From Tomitella biformata AHU 1821 (lineage in GTDB: Bacteria; Actinomycetota; Actinomycetes; Mycobacteriales; Mycobacteriaceae): a stretch of 64,000 bases of DNA. The notes under the pieces were generated by a model, which saw only the letters and a list, made by a program, of their open reading frames with translations, was not told the origin of the DNA and did no database searches. Of the stretch, positions 39,876 to 48,527 are shown piece by piece; position 1 is the first letter of the stretch; each line of letters begins with the position of its first letter. The position numbers and the translations under genes were made by a program. The stretch spans positions 1-64,000 of the forward strand of contig NZ_BAVQ01000007.1 in the NCBI RefSeq assembly GCF_000524475.1, read 5' to 3'.

Positions 39876-41536
39876 TGGACTTCCCCTGGTTGACCGTGTT
39901 GTGGCTGCTGCCACTGGTGGGCGCGGTGCTGGTGCTGGTCGTCCCCGCGGCCCGCGTGCAATGGGCCAAGACCCTGGCCCTCGTCGTGTCGCTGGCGGTG
40001 CTCGTCCTGGTCGCGATTGTGGCGATGCGCTTCGATATCCATGGCGAGCGGTTCCAGCTGGTCGAATCCCACGAGTGGATCCCCGCCTTCGGCACCCGCT
40101 ACACGCTGGGCCTCGACGGCGTCGCACTGGTGCTGGTGGTGCTCACCGCGCTGCTGGTCCCACTTCTCCTGCTCGCCGGGTGGAACGACGACCGACTGGG
40201 CGGCCGGCCCGAAGGTCCCGGCGCCGCGGTCCGAACTGTCCAGACGGCCAACCCAACCGGGACCCTCCAGACTGCCGCCTACACGGGCAGGCGCGTCGCG
40301 CACATCTACGTCGCGCTGATCCTGATGGTCGAGTCGATGGTGCTGATGTCCTTCACCGCGCTCGACATCCTGTTGTTCTACATCTTCTTCGAGGCCATGC
40401 TGGTGCCGTTGTACTTCCTCATCGGCGGCTTCGGCCGGGCCGGTGAGCGGGTGGCGCGAGCGGGCGCGGCCGTGAAATTCCTGCTGTACAACCTCTTCGG
40501 CGGCCTGATGATGATGGCCGCAGTCATCGGGCTCTACGTCGTCACCGCGGGGGAGGACAGCCCGTTCAGCGGCGGCACGTTCGATTTCCGGGCCATCGCC
40601 GACGCCGTCTCCTCCGGCCAGCTCGTGATCAGCTCGCCCGTCGCCAACGCCCTGTTCCTCGGGTTTATGTTCGCGTTCGCCGTTAAAGCGCCCCTGTGGC
40701 CGCTGCACACCTGGCTGCCGGACGCCGCCGAGCGATCCACCCCAGCCGTCGCGGTGCTGATGATGGCAGTGGTGGACAAGGTGGGCACGTTCGCCATGCT
40801 GCGGTACTGCCTGGAGCTGTTTCCCGGCGCAACACAGACCTTCGCCCCATGGATCATCGCGCTGGCGGTGGTGGGCGTGGTCTACGGCGCGGTCCTCGCC
40901 ATCGGACAGACAGATATCCTGCGGTTGATCGCGTACACCTCGATCTCGCACTTCGGCTTCATCGTGCTCGGCATCTTCGCCCTGACCAGCCAGTCGCTGG
41001 CCGGCTCCACGCTGTACATGTTCAACCACGGCATCTCGACCGCAGCGCTGTTCCTGATCGCCGGGTTCCTCGTCTCGCGCCGCGGCACCCGCGCGATCTC
41101 CGCGTTCGGCGGCGTGCAGAAGGTGGCGCCGATCATGGCTGGGACCTTCCTGGTCGCCGGCATGGCCACGCTGTCGCTGCCCGGACTCGCGCCGTTTATC
41201 AGCGAGTTCCTCGTGATGATCGGGACCTATCCGCGCTATCCAGTCGCGGCCGTGGTCTCGACGATCGCGCTGGTGCTGGCCGCGCTGTACATCCTGTGGC
41301 TCTACCAGCGGGTCATGGCCGGGCCGCTGGCTGCCGGGAACGAGGGGCTGCGGGACCTGGTGCCCCGAGAACTTGTGGTGGTCGCCCCACTCCTGGTGCT
41401 GCTGGTGGTTCTGGGCTTCTACCCCAAACCGGTGCTCGACGTGATCGATCCCGCAGTGGGCCACACGCTGAGCTCGCTCCAACTGCACGATCCGCGGCCG
41501 GCCATACCCGGCACTGGGGGAGGTGAGCACGAATGA
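39875..41536 (+). CDS. nuoM: NADH-quinone oxidoreductase subunit M
   Basis: Antiporter-like subunit, 553 residues, about 14 helices. The Glu in IFFEAMLVPLYFLIGGFG and the Lys in FAVKAPLWPLHTWLPDA are the proton-channel residues, and YTSISHFGFIVLGIFAL is another family block. A hydrophilic insertion (about residues 105-135, with RTVQTANPTGTLQ) lies between early helices. I placed the start at 39875; the frame upstream lies inside nuoL. Overlaps nuoN by four bases. Confidence 0.96.
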   Translation: MDFPWLTVLWLLPLVGAVLVLVVPAARVQWAKTLALVVSLAVLVLVAIVAMRFDIHGERFQLVESHEWIPAFGTRYTLGLDGVALVLVVLTALLVPLLLLAGWNDDRLGGRPEGPGAAVRTVQTANPTGTLQTAAYTGRRVAHIYVALILMVESMVLMSFTALDILLFYIFFEAMLVPLYFLIGGFGRAGERVARAGAAVKFLLYNLFGGLMMMAAVIGLYVVTAGEDSPFSGGTFDFRAIADAVSSGQLVISSPVANALFLGFMFAFAVKAPLWPLHTWLPDAAERSTPAVAVLMMAVVDKVGTFAMLRYCLELFPGATQTFAPWIIALAVVGVVYGAVLAIGQTDILRLIAYTSISHFGFIVLGIFALTSQSLAGSTLYMFNHGISTAALFLIAGFLVSRRGTRAISAFGGVQKVAPIMAGTFLVAGMATLSLPGLAPFISEFLVMIGTYPRYPVAAVVSTIALVLAALYILWLYQRVMAGPLAAGNEGLRDLVPRELVVVAPLLVLLVVLGFYPKPVLDVIDPAVGHTLSSLQLHDPRPAIPGTGGGEHE

Positions 41537-43158
41537 GCACTACGCCGAGCGTCGAGTACGGGCTTTTGGCTCCGATGCTGATCATCTTCGGGGTTGCCAT
41601 CGCGGGCGTCATAGTCGAGGCGGCGCTGCCCCGCTGGGCCCGTTACGGCAGCCAGATGGTGCTCAGCATCGGCGGACTGATCGCGGCGTTCATCGCCATC
41701 GTGGCACTCGCCGGGACCAACCAGTCCGCGGTGCTGGGCTCCGTGTCCATCGACGGCCCCGCGCTATTCCTGCAGGGCGTCATCGTGCTGATCTCCCTGC
41801 TGGCGATGATGCTCATCGGCCAACGGCGAATCCTGCCGACCGCGGGACTTGTGCGGGAGGTCGCCGGCAGGGGGCGTGGCGTGCGGCCCGGCGGCCGGGC
41901 GGTCGACGGCTTCGCCCCGCAGGCGTCCACGATCCCCGGCGGCGCGGACGAGCGGCTGGCCGACCTGGCCGGGCTGACGCAGACCGAGGTGTTCCCGCTC
42001 GCGATGTTCGCCATCGGCGGCATGCTGCTCTTCCCCGCGGCGGGGGACCTGCTGGTCATGTTCATCGCTCTGGAGGTGCTCTCGCTGCCGCTATATATGC
42101 TGTGCGCGCTGGCCCGGCATCGCCGGCTGATGTCCCAGGAGGCCGCGCTCAAATACTTCCTGCTCGGCGCGTTCTCCTCCGCCTTCTTCCTCTTCGGCAT
42201 CGCGATGCTCTACGGATACTCGGGCACGGTCTCGCTGGCCGGCATCGGGGACACTGTCGCGGCCGGCGGGGGCGAGAAGCCGCTGGCGCTGATCGGCGCC
42301 GGGCTGCTGTCGGTGGGCCTGCTGTTCAAGATCGGGGCAATCCCGTTCCACTCGTGGGTGCCGGACGTCTATCAGGGCGCGCCCACCGCGATCACCGCCT
42401 TCATGTCCTCGGCGACGAAGGTGGCCGCGTTCGGCGCGCTGCTGCGCGTGTTCTACGTGGCGCTGCCCGGCCTGCATGTGGACTGGCGGCCGATGATGTG
42501 GGCGGTCGCGATCCTCACGATGCTCATCGGCTCGGTCCTCGCGGTCACCCAGACCGATGTGAAGCGGATGCTCGCATACTCGTCCGTCTCACACGCGGGG
42601 TTCATCCTCACCGGAGTCGTGGCGCTGAGTCGCCAGGGCCTGTCCTCGACGCTGTTCTATCTGGCGGCCTACAGTTTCAGCGCGCTCGCGGCGTTCGGCG
42701 TGGTGGGGTTGGTGCGGTCGGTCGGGGCGGACGGCACGGGGGACGTCTCGGGGGACAACTCGGCGGAGGCGAGCGACCTGGCACGCTGGGCTGGGCTGGG
42801 CCGCCGGCATCCGCTGCTCGGCACGGTATTCGCGCTGCTGCTCCTCGCCTTCGCCGGCATCCCGCTCACCAGCGGATTTGTCGCTAAGTTCGCGGTCTTC
42901 CAGGCGGCGCTGACCGCCGATGCGCTGGCCCTGGTCATCGTCGGCGTCGTCAGCAGCGGCATTGCCGCCTTCTTCTACATCCGCGTGATCGTGCTGATGT
43001 TCTTCGCGGCGGAACCCGACGATCCGCCGACTGTGGTCCGGCCAGGGATCCTCACCATGATCGCGATTGGGGTGGGGGTGGTCGTCACCGTGGTGCTGGG
43101 TGTCGCGCCGCAACCCCTGCTGGACTTGGCGGACCAGGCGGCGCAGTTCCTGAGCTAG
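41533..43158 (+). CDS. nuoN: NADH-quinone oxidoreductase subunit N
   Basis: Third antiporter-like subunit, 541 residues and last gene of the operon. IALEVLSLPLYMLCALAR, the lysines in EAALKYFLLGAFSSAFFLFG and KIGAIPFHSWVPDVYQGAPT, and MLAYSSVSHAGFILTG are all typical. A hydrophilic stretch at about residues 110-150 and another at 395-415 are actinobacterial insertions. No strong terminator is visible in the following 250 bases. Confidence 0.96.
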   Translation: MSTTPSVEYGLLAPMLIIFGVAIAGVIVEAALPRWARYGSQMVLSIGGLIAAFIAIVALAGTNQSAVLGSVSIDGPALFLQGVIVLISLLAMMLIGQRRILPTAGLVREVAGRGRGVRPGGRAVDGFAPQASTIPGGADERLADLAGLTQTEVFPLAMFAIGGMLLFPAAGDLLVMFIALEVLSLPLYMLCALARHRRLMSQEAALKYFLLGAFSSAFFLFGIAMLYGYSGTVSLAGIGDTVAAGGGEKPLALIGAGLLSVGLLFKIGAIPFHSWVPDVYQGAPTAITAFMSSATKVAAFGALLRVFYVALPGLHVDWRPMMWAVAILTMLIGSVLAVTQTDVKRMLAYSSVSHAGFILTGVVALSRQGLSSTLFYLAAYSFSALAAFGVVGLVRSVGADGTGDVSGDNSAEASDLARWAGLGRRHPLLGTVFALLLLAFAGIPLTSGFVAKFAVFQAALTADALALVIVGVVSSGIAAFFYIRVIVLMFFAAEPDDPPTVVRPGILTMIAIGVGVVVTVVLGVAPQPLLDLADQAAQFLS

Positions 43159-43243
43159 ATAGGGCGAGAATGAGCGCCTGTCATGACCTGAGTCACTCGC
43201 GAACGCATCTGGGTGGTGCCTGGACCTGCAGTGATGTCGATAC

Positions 43244-43275
43244 TTGACAGTAGGTTACCAGCGGGTGTGTAACAT
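43244..43275 (+). promoter_or_regulatory. possible promoter of the exported-protein/lipase operon
   Basis: TTGACA (43244-43249) and TAACAT (43270-43275) resemble -35 and -10 boxes, although the 20-base spacer is longer than ideal. They lie about 140 bases upstream of the ATG in the 254-base gap after nuoN, which shows nothing else clear. Confidence 0.35.
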
Positions 43276-43412
43276 GTTCCAATGTTGGCGAGCTCTGCGA
43301 CATGAGAATTCTGGTGCACGGCAATGATCCTCATCGGCAACCAGCCGAGCGGGAGGCGTCCAGGCCGCCATCGCCACGTTCCCATATTTGCCAACTTGCA
43401 GGAGTGAAGTTG

Positions 43413-44696
43413 ATGTCTCGAGCCACGGGCCGCTCAGCTCGTCCCAGATTCGGTCGCACCATCGCGCTGGCCACTGCCGCCGCGCTCGCGCTCTCGCTGG
43501 GAGTCGGCGTCGCGAACTCCACCCCCACGGCCGCCGCGGATCTGGCCCCATATCTGGACCTGCCGCTCGTCAACCGCGATGCGGTCAACGGCCCGGGCGG
43601 GGTGAACCCCGCGCTGCCCTATGACAAGGCGCAGCTCAAGGATCTGCTGGCGACGGCGGAACGCCAGGGCGTCGAGCCCACCCGCTATGCGGCGCTGCTG
43701 CTGCAGTACCGGTTGGTGGACGTGACCGAGGCCGCCGGCATCGACCTGGCGACCTGGAATCCGCGGGCGGGTGTCGAGGCGAACCGGCAGAACCTCATCG
43801 ACTCCTACAGCTACTACGTGGGGCTTCAACTGGACCATCCTGAATTGCAGTGGGCCGGCATGGGCGGGCTCGTCGGCGCGGACTTCGGCGGTGGACTCAT
43901 CGACTTCGAGCTGATGGCCGGCATCTACGATTTCCCAGGAATGGCGCAGACGGCCAACGCGATTGTCGGCGAGACACTCACTGTCTTGGGCCCCGACGCG
44001 GTGCAGCTCCTTCCGGAGGGATTAAGGGCTCTCGCACGCTCGGGCGCGACCATTACCCCGGAGGACCTGCATCATATTCTGGGTGAGATCTTGGTGATGC
44101 AGAAGAACATTTTTTCGGACTTGATGCCGATGCACCAAGCATATGTCTCCGAGGGCCTCCCGGCGCTGGAGCAAATGGAACGGGCCGGATTGTTTGACAA
44201 GTCAATTATGAACGCGTGGCGTGATGTCGCGTCGGGTGATCAGGACCGCATCGCCGCCGGCAACGGCGTGCTGCTCAGGCGCGAGCAGGGCGACGTCATC
44301 AAGACCCAGTGGGACGGAGTCCGCGCCTACAAGGGCGACGTGGGTGAGGCCATCACGTACATGTCGACGGTCGCAGCCTCACCCTCGGTGGCAGGCGTGG
44401 TGCCGCCGCGCTCGTATAAGCCGATCACGATTAGCGCGAAGCTGGCCGATGGCCGCACCGCCACCCTCACCACCCCGCTGCCCAGCTGGAACTGGTCGGT
44501 CTTCGAATCGCGCTGGGACTACATCTCCGCCGAACTGCTCCCCAAGTACAAGGCGATGGCGGAGAACGATTGGCCACAACTGGAGGCTGAGTTGCGCGAG
44601 CCCTACGACCAGAAGCTCGAGGGCGCACGGCCCCTGCGAAATATTCCGCAGATGCTCCAATCCGCACTAGAGGGAACGAAAGTGACGTTCGAATGA
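43413..44696 (+). CDS. exported protein of unknown family, coupled to a lipase-like gene
   Basis: A 427-residue protein with a Sec signal peptide: basic n-region SRATGRSARPRFGR, hydrophobic core TIALATAAALALSLGVGVA, and probable cleavage after ANSTPTAAA or nearby. The mature part is rich in helix-formers (DLLATAERQGVEPTRYAALL, LLPEGLRALARSGATITPED) and has no membrane segment or catalytic motif I recognise. Start chosen at 43413, where AGGAG lies nine bases upstream. It overlaps the lipase-like gene by four bases, so the two secreted proteins are made together and may act together at the envelope. Confidence 0.8.
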   Translation: MSRATGRSARPRFGRTIALATAAALALSLGVGVANSTPTAAADLAPYLDLPLVNRDAVNGPGGVNPALPYDKAQLKDLLATAERQGVEPTRYAALLLQYRLVDVTEAAGIDLATWNPRAGVEANRQNLIDSYSYYVGLQLDHPELQWAGMGGLVGADFGGGLIDFELMAGIYDFPGMAQTANAIVGETLTVLGPDAVQLLPEGLRALARSGATITPEDLHHILGEILVMQKNIFSDLMPMHQAYVSEGLPALEQMERAGLFDKSIMNAWRDVASGDQDRIAAGNGVLLRREQGDVIKTQWDGVRAYKGDVGEAITYMSTVAASPSVAGVVPPRSYKPITISAKLADGRTATLTTPLPSWNWSVFESRWDYISAELLPKYKAMAENDWPQLEAELREPYDQKLEGARPLRNIPQMLQSALEGTKVTFE

Positions 44697-46018
44697 AGCG
44701 CATGACAATGGTTTTGACGGCAACCGCCGCTGCCCTCGGACTCGTCCTTGGCGCGCAGTCCATAGCGCACGCGGACCCGGTGCGGACCCCGGGCCTCGAC
44801 GAGGTGTTCACGGACTACACCATCGGCACGTTCGAGAGCGGCAAGTTCGGCACGCAGGAGGAGATCTTCAACGCGTTGCAGCCGACCGACTCCTTCTACG
44901 AGGTCCCCGCGCTCACCGGCGCCGAGGCGCCCGGCACGCTCATCAAGGTCAAGCCCGCCCAGGTGATGTTCACCGGCTTCCAGCCAGGCGACCTCGATGC
45001 CTACAAGGTCATGTACGTGACCCGCGGGGTGGATGACAAGCCGGCGATCAGCACCGGCATCCTGATGATCCCCAGGGATGGCCGGGACAACTCGACGCGG
45101 CCGATCATCGGCTATCAGGAGGCCAACGACAGCGTCGGCGGCTACTGCCATCCCAGCAACCAGTGGACCGGCGCGGATCCGATGGACGGTGCGTCGTGGT
45201 CGGCACTGGGCCCGCTGGCCCTGATGTTCGACAAGGGCTACGCGGTGATGATCAGCGACGTCGGCAACGGCGGCGACATGAACCCGCACGGTGTGTTCGC
45301 GGGTAAGTTCGGCGGCCAGTCCAACCTCGACGGGCTGCGGGCCGCGCTGCAGGTGGAGGACGCGGGACTGAGCAAGGAGTCGCCGATGGCCATCTTTGGC
45401 ATCGCTGGCGGCGGCGTCGGCGCGGCCGTGGCCGCGGAGATCCAGGATGAGTACGCGCCCGAGCTGAACGTGCAGTCTGCGGTGCTTGAGGGCATGGTCA
45501 TCAACCAGAAGAACTTCATGGAGACTGCGGACGGCTCGGTCGGCTCCGGCTTCGCGTTCGCCAACCTGCTGGGCCTCGAGCCCTGGTACCCGGAGATGAA
45601 GATCGACGAGAAGTTGACGCCGGTGGGCAAGGAGATCGCCTCGTACTATCGCACGCAGTGCCAGACGCCGGCGTACTTCACGATGCCGTTCGTCCCGCTG
45701 AACACGCTGTTCATCGACGGCCAGAGCCCCGCGGACATCCCGGACTTCCAGCCCGCCTTCGACGACAACAAACTGGGCAAGCGCTCGCCGCGTGCGAAGG
45801 TCCTCGTCACCTCCTGTGGGGCCGACGACTCGCCGATGTCCCTGGTGCCTGCCCAGGACTCCCGCGATCTGGTCGACACCTACCGGTCCGGTGGCACCGA
45901 CGTGACATACGCGCCGAGCGATTGCTCGATGACGAAGGCCATCACCGACGCGTATGGCTGGGGCACCGACCTGTTCGGCATGCAGACCATCGATTGGTTG
46001 GACTCGACGCTGCGGTGA
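44693..46018 (+). CDS. secretory-lipase-family (LIP) protein, apparently without the catalytic serine
   Basis: Exported alpha/beta-hydrolase of the secretory lipase family, 441 residues with signal peptide MKRMTMVLTATAAALGLVLG cut after AHA. Family segments are present: VMYVTRGVDDKPAISTGILM, YQEANDSVGG, QSNLDGLRAALQ and VLVTSCGADDSP. At the nucleophile elbow, where active relatives read G-Y-S-x-G-G, this protein reads FGIAGGGVGAA, with Ala238 in place of serine. The C-terminal region (TDVTYAPSDCSMTKAITD) also lacks the usual catalytic histidine. It probably binds rather than cleaves esters, unless the active site is rearranged. A perfect-stem terminator follows. Confidence 0.8.
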   Translation: MKRMTMVLTATAAALGLVLGAQSIAHADPVRTPGLDEVFTDYTIGTFESGKFGTQEEIFNALQPTDSFYEVPALTGAEAPGTLIKVKPAQVMFTGFQPGDLDAYKVMYVTRGVDDKPAISTGILMIPRDGRDNSTRPIIGYQEANDSVGGYCHPSNQWTGADPMDGASWSALGPLALMFDKGYAVMISDVGNGGDMNPHGVFAGKFGGQSNLDGLRAALQVEDAGLSKESPMAIFGIAGGGVGAAVAAEIQDEYAPELNVQSAVLEGMVINQKNFMETADGSVGSGFAFANLLGLEPWYPEMKIDEKLTPVGKEIASYYRTQCQTPAYFTMPFVPLNTLFIDGQSPADIPDFQPAFDDNKLGKRSPRAKVLVTSCGADDSPMSLVPAQDSRDLVDTYRSGGTDVTYAPSDCSMTKAITDAYGWGTDLFGMQTIDWLDSTLR

Positions 46019-46065
46019 TCGGATCCCGTTGACCTAGCGGTCCGGCAAGCAGGGGTGCCAAGGTG

Positions 46066-46109
46066 CCGAAGGACCCGAATCTCAGCGCGCGGAGGTTCGG
46101 GTCCTTCGG
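46066..46109 (+). terminator. hairpin terminator of the exported-protein/lipase operon
   Basis: A perfect 14-bp inverted repeat (CCGAAGGACCCGAA and its complement) with a 16-base loop lies 47 bases after the lipase-like stop and 16 bases before the next ATG. Confidence 0.8.
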
Positions 46110-46125
46110 TATCTTGGTGCTAATT

Positions 46126-46530
46126 ATGAGAATCCACGCGGAGTCATTTGTACGCTGGCGAGGCCGATTGGTCGGGCGGCCCCTGCTAGACCTCGCCTAC
46201 CGGGTGGCTGTCGGCGTCGTCGGCGCGGCGGTGTTGATCGTGGGCATCGTGACGATCCCGTATCCCGGCCCGGGCTGGCTGATCGTCTTCGCGGGCCTGG
46301 GGATCCTGGCGAGCGAGTTCGCGTGGGCCAAGCGGCTGCTGCAATACGCCCGGGGCAAGTACGACGCGTTCATGGCCTGGTTTCTTCAGCAGGGCCAAGT
46401 GGTGCAAGGGGCGGGACTGGTCTTCACCTGCGCGGTGGTGCTCGGCACGTTGTGGGTGCTGGGCGGGGTCGGTATGGCGGCGGGCTGGTTCGGGCTCGAG
46501 CAGGATTGGCTGGCCGGCCCGTTCGGGTGA
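46126..46530 (+). CDS. PGPGW-motif membrane protein (TIGR02611-like)
   Basis: A 134-residue membrane protein carrying the family motif IPYPGPGWLIVFAGLGILA. Helices are at about 25-45, 50-65 and 95-118. A basic/amphipathic stretch (FAWAKRLLQYARGKYDAFMA) lies between the second and third. Function unknown. I start it at ATG 46126, after the preceding terminator. The frame upstream runs through the hairpin. Confidence 0.82.
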   Translation: MRIHAESFVRWRGRLVGRPLLDLAYRVAVGVVGAAVLIVGIVTIPYPGPGWLIVFAGLGILASEFAWAKRLLQYARGKYDAFMAWFLQQGQVVQGAGLVFTCAVVLGTLWVLGGVGMAAGWFGLEQDWLAGPFG

Positions 46531-46587
46531 TCGGTGCGCCGGGCAATGGCTCCCGCCCGTGGCGATGGCGCGTATAGGCTTTCAGCC

Positions 46588-47091
46588 ATGACCGCATCGC
46601 CGCCTCCCCTCGCGCTATCGGACACCGAGTTGGCGCACCTGCGCCGCTGTGTGGCGTTGGCCGCGCAGGCCCTCGACGCCGGCGACGAGCCGTTCGGCTC
46701 GGTGCTGGTGGGGGCAGACGGCACGGTGCTCGCGGAGGACCGCAATCGGATCGCCGGCGGGGACAGCACCCGGCACCCGGAGTTCGAGCTCGCGCGGTGG
46801 GCGGCGGCGAACATGGCTCCGGAGGCGCGCGCGGCGGCCACCGTCTTCACCTCCGGGGAGCACTGCGCGATGTGCGCGGCCGCGCACGGGTGGGTGGGCC
46901 TCGGGCGCATCGTGTACGCCTGCTCGTCGGCGCAGCTGGCGGGCTGGCTCGCGGATCTGGGCGTGCCGCCGCTGCCGGTAAGCACCCTGCCGATCAACGC
47001 CGTCGCGCCGGGCGTCATCGTGGTGGGCCCAGTGCCGGAGTTCGAGGACGCGATCCACGCGCTGCACATCCGCCGGCACCGCCCCTCCTAG
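46588..47091 (+). CDS. nucleoside/cytosine-deaminase-like protein
   Basis: A 167-residue member of the zinc-dependent CDA fold. The zinc motif is HPEFE (about residues 64-68), with proline in place of the usual alanine of HAE, together with SGEHCAMC (about 91-98) in place of TS-x-PCxxC. DEPFGSVLVGADGTVLAE is the guanine-deaminase-like N-terminal block. Guanine deaminase or a related nucleobase deaminase is likely; the first residue of the PCxxC motif being His is unusual. Stands between the PGPGW gene and the convergent cupin gene. Confidence 0.8.
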   Translation: MTASPPPLALSDTELAHLRRCVALAAQALDAGDEPFGSVLVGADGTVLAEDRNRIAGGDSTRHPEFELARWAAANMAPEARAAATVFTSGEHCAMCAAAHGWVGLGRIVYACSSAQLAGWLADLGVPPLPVSTLPINAVAPGVIVVGPVPEFEDAIHALHIRRHRPS

Positions 47092-47098
47092 ATCCCAT

Positions 47099-47644
47099 CT
47101 AGTCAGGCCTGTAATGAGCAATCGCAAGTTTGTGGTGGCGCGCTCTGGGGCCGGGCGATTCACTCGCGGAGAATGGTGGCGGCCCCAGGATTACGATTGT
47201 GCCGGTCGCTGCCGCCGCTTGGCGGACCCTGTCGAAATCGACGGGTGGCGGGGGTTGGCCGTCGACTGCCGGCGTGCTCGCGATTCGGTAGAACGACTCC
47301 CCGCCGCCGGGGGTCTGAAGACACAACATCCTTGCCCTGCGCGAGGTGACCAGGAACGCGTGCGGCACGCCGCGGGGTATAACCGCGCTCCCGCCTGCAT
47401 GCAGGGTGCGTTGTTGTCCATCCAGCGCAAGCAGTATCTCGCCCTCGAGCATGTAGAAGGTCTCTTCTGCATGGGGGTGCTGATGCAGTGGAGTTGCCTT
47501 GCCTTGGTCGAGGGCGTCCTCGAATAGTAGGAACGCACCGCCGGTGTCGCTCTCGGTGGCCTTCCAGGTGTGTACCCCGCCGCCGCTAAACCAGCGGCGC
47601 TCACCCTCGTCGCAGTCTCGCACTGTGCTGGTCAATGTAGTCAT
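47099..47644 (-). CDS. cupin-domain protein
   Basis: A 181-residue single cupin. Metal-binding motif 1 is PLHQHPHAEETFYMLEG and motif 2 is PRGVPHAFLV. A C-terminal extension of about 60 residues follows the barrel. It resembles quercetin-2,3-dioxygenase-like actinobacterial cupins, but the substrate is unknown. It diverges from a TetR-type gene 60 bases away, with direct repeats between them, so that regulator probably controls it. Confidence 0.85.
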   Translation of the reverse strand: MTTLTSTVRDCDEGERRWFSGGGVHTWKATESDTGGAFLLFEDALDQGKATPLHQHPHAEETFYMLEGEILLALDGQQRTLHAGGSAVIPRGVPHAFLVTSRRARMLCLQTPGGGESFYRIASTPAVDGQPPPPVDFDRVRQAAAATGTIVILGPPPFSASESPGPRARHHKLAIAHYRPD

Positions 47645-47664
47645 GATGACCTTGTCAATTATGT

Positions 47665-47695
47665 TACTTGAGTACCATCATGATACTAAGGTACC
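47665..47695. promoter_or_regulatory. direct repeats between the cupin and TetR-HhH genes, probable operator
   Basis: TACT-TGA-GTACC (47665-47676) and TACT-AAG-GTACC (47684-47695) are repeated 19 bases apart, with the palindrome ATCATGAT between them. They lie just upstream of both divergent starts. Binding by the neighbouring TetR-type protein is the simplest reading. Confidence 0.45.
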
Positions 47696-47704
47696 GTAAG
47701 TGGC

Positions 47705-48523
47705 ATGTCAACGCCTTATGAGCGATCTGGACGCACCCAGCAGAAGTTGCGGACTCGAAACCACCTCATCGCCGTGGCCCGGGAATTGGTGGCAAGGGGA
47801 GGGGCATCGCCGACGGTTGAGGAGGCTGCCGCAGCGGCGGCGATCTCCCGCACGACTGCCTACCGCTATTTTCCCAATCAGAAGGCGCTGCTCCTGGCCG
47901 CGCACCCAGAGACGGACACCACCTCCCTCCTGGGCCCAGACGCGTCCGACGATCCCGAGACGCGGCTGAGGTCGGCCGTCGACGCGTTCACGCGATTGAT
48001 CGCCGAGACCGAGAATCAGCAGCGAACAATGCTTCGGCTCTCGCTGGATCCGGATGCCGGGCCCGCTGATCTGCCGCTCCGCAAGGGCCGGGCGATCGGG
48101 TGGTTCGAGGATGCGCTCTCGCCGCTGTTGGGCGAGTTCACTGCAACCGAGGTCCATCGGCTCGCGGTCGCGATTCGTAGTGCTGTGGGCATCGAAGCGC
48201 TCGTCTGGCTGACCGATATTGCGGGTCTGAGTCGGGCGGAGGCCGCGGAGCTCATGCAGTGGTCGGCAATGGCGATGCTTCATCACGCGCTCGCGGGCGG
48301 AGGCATCGTGAGCGGAACGAGCGAGGCGCAGGGTCTGCCCAAGATCGGGGCTCCGGCGACGCGGGCTCTCGGGGCGATCGGGGTGACCACTCTCGACGGC
48401 GTCACCAGGCACACGAGCGCGGAGTTGCTGGCGCTGCACGGCGTGGGGCCCAAGGCTATTCGTATTCTGGGCGAGGAATTGGCGCGCCGGGGCAAGACCT
48501 TTCGGGCGGACGGGGCACAGTAG
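47705..48523 (+). CDS. TetR-family regulator fused to a C-terminal helix-hairpin-helix domain
   Basis: A 272-residue protein. Residues about 15-65 are a TetR HTH (RNHLIAVARELVARGG, AAAAAISRTTAYRYFPNQKA), followed by a ligand domain to about 200. After a short linker, residues 215-270 read IGAPATRALGAIGVTTLDGV and ELLALHGVGPKAIRILGEEL, a helix-hairpin-helix DNA-binding domain like those at the C-terminus of RpoA-CTD-like or YdeI-like proteins. A TetR protein of ordinary length would end near 200, so this is a fusion. It starts five bases from the operator repeats and ends five bases before glsA, with which it is probably cotranscribed. Confidence 0.8.
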   Translation: MSTPYERSGRTQQKLRTRNHLIAVARELVARGGASPTVEEAAAAAAISRTTAYRYFPNQKALLLAAHPETDTTSLLGPDASDDPETRLRSAVDAFTRLIAETENQQRTMLRLSLDPDAGPADLPLRKGRAIGWFEDALSPLLGEFTATEVHRLAVAIRSAVGIEALVWLTDIAGLSRAEAAELMQWSAMAMLHHALAGGGIVSGTSEAQGLPKIGAPATRALGAIGVTTLDGVTRHTSAELLALHGVGPKAIRILGEELARRGKTFRADGAQ

Positions 48524-48527
48524 TCCC

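Noticed and set aside
37926-40127. Very long open frames on the minus strand opposite nuoL/nuoM, and similar ones opposite nuoG and nuoH.
   Set aside because: They are shadows of high-GC third-position codons. Their translations are low-complexity Arg/His/Gln/Asp runs without domains, while the plus strand encodes clear complex I subunits.
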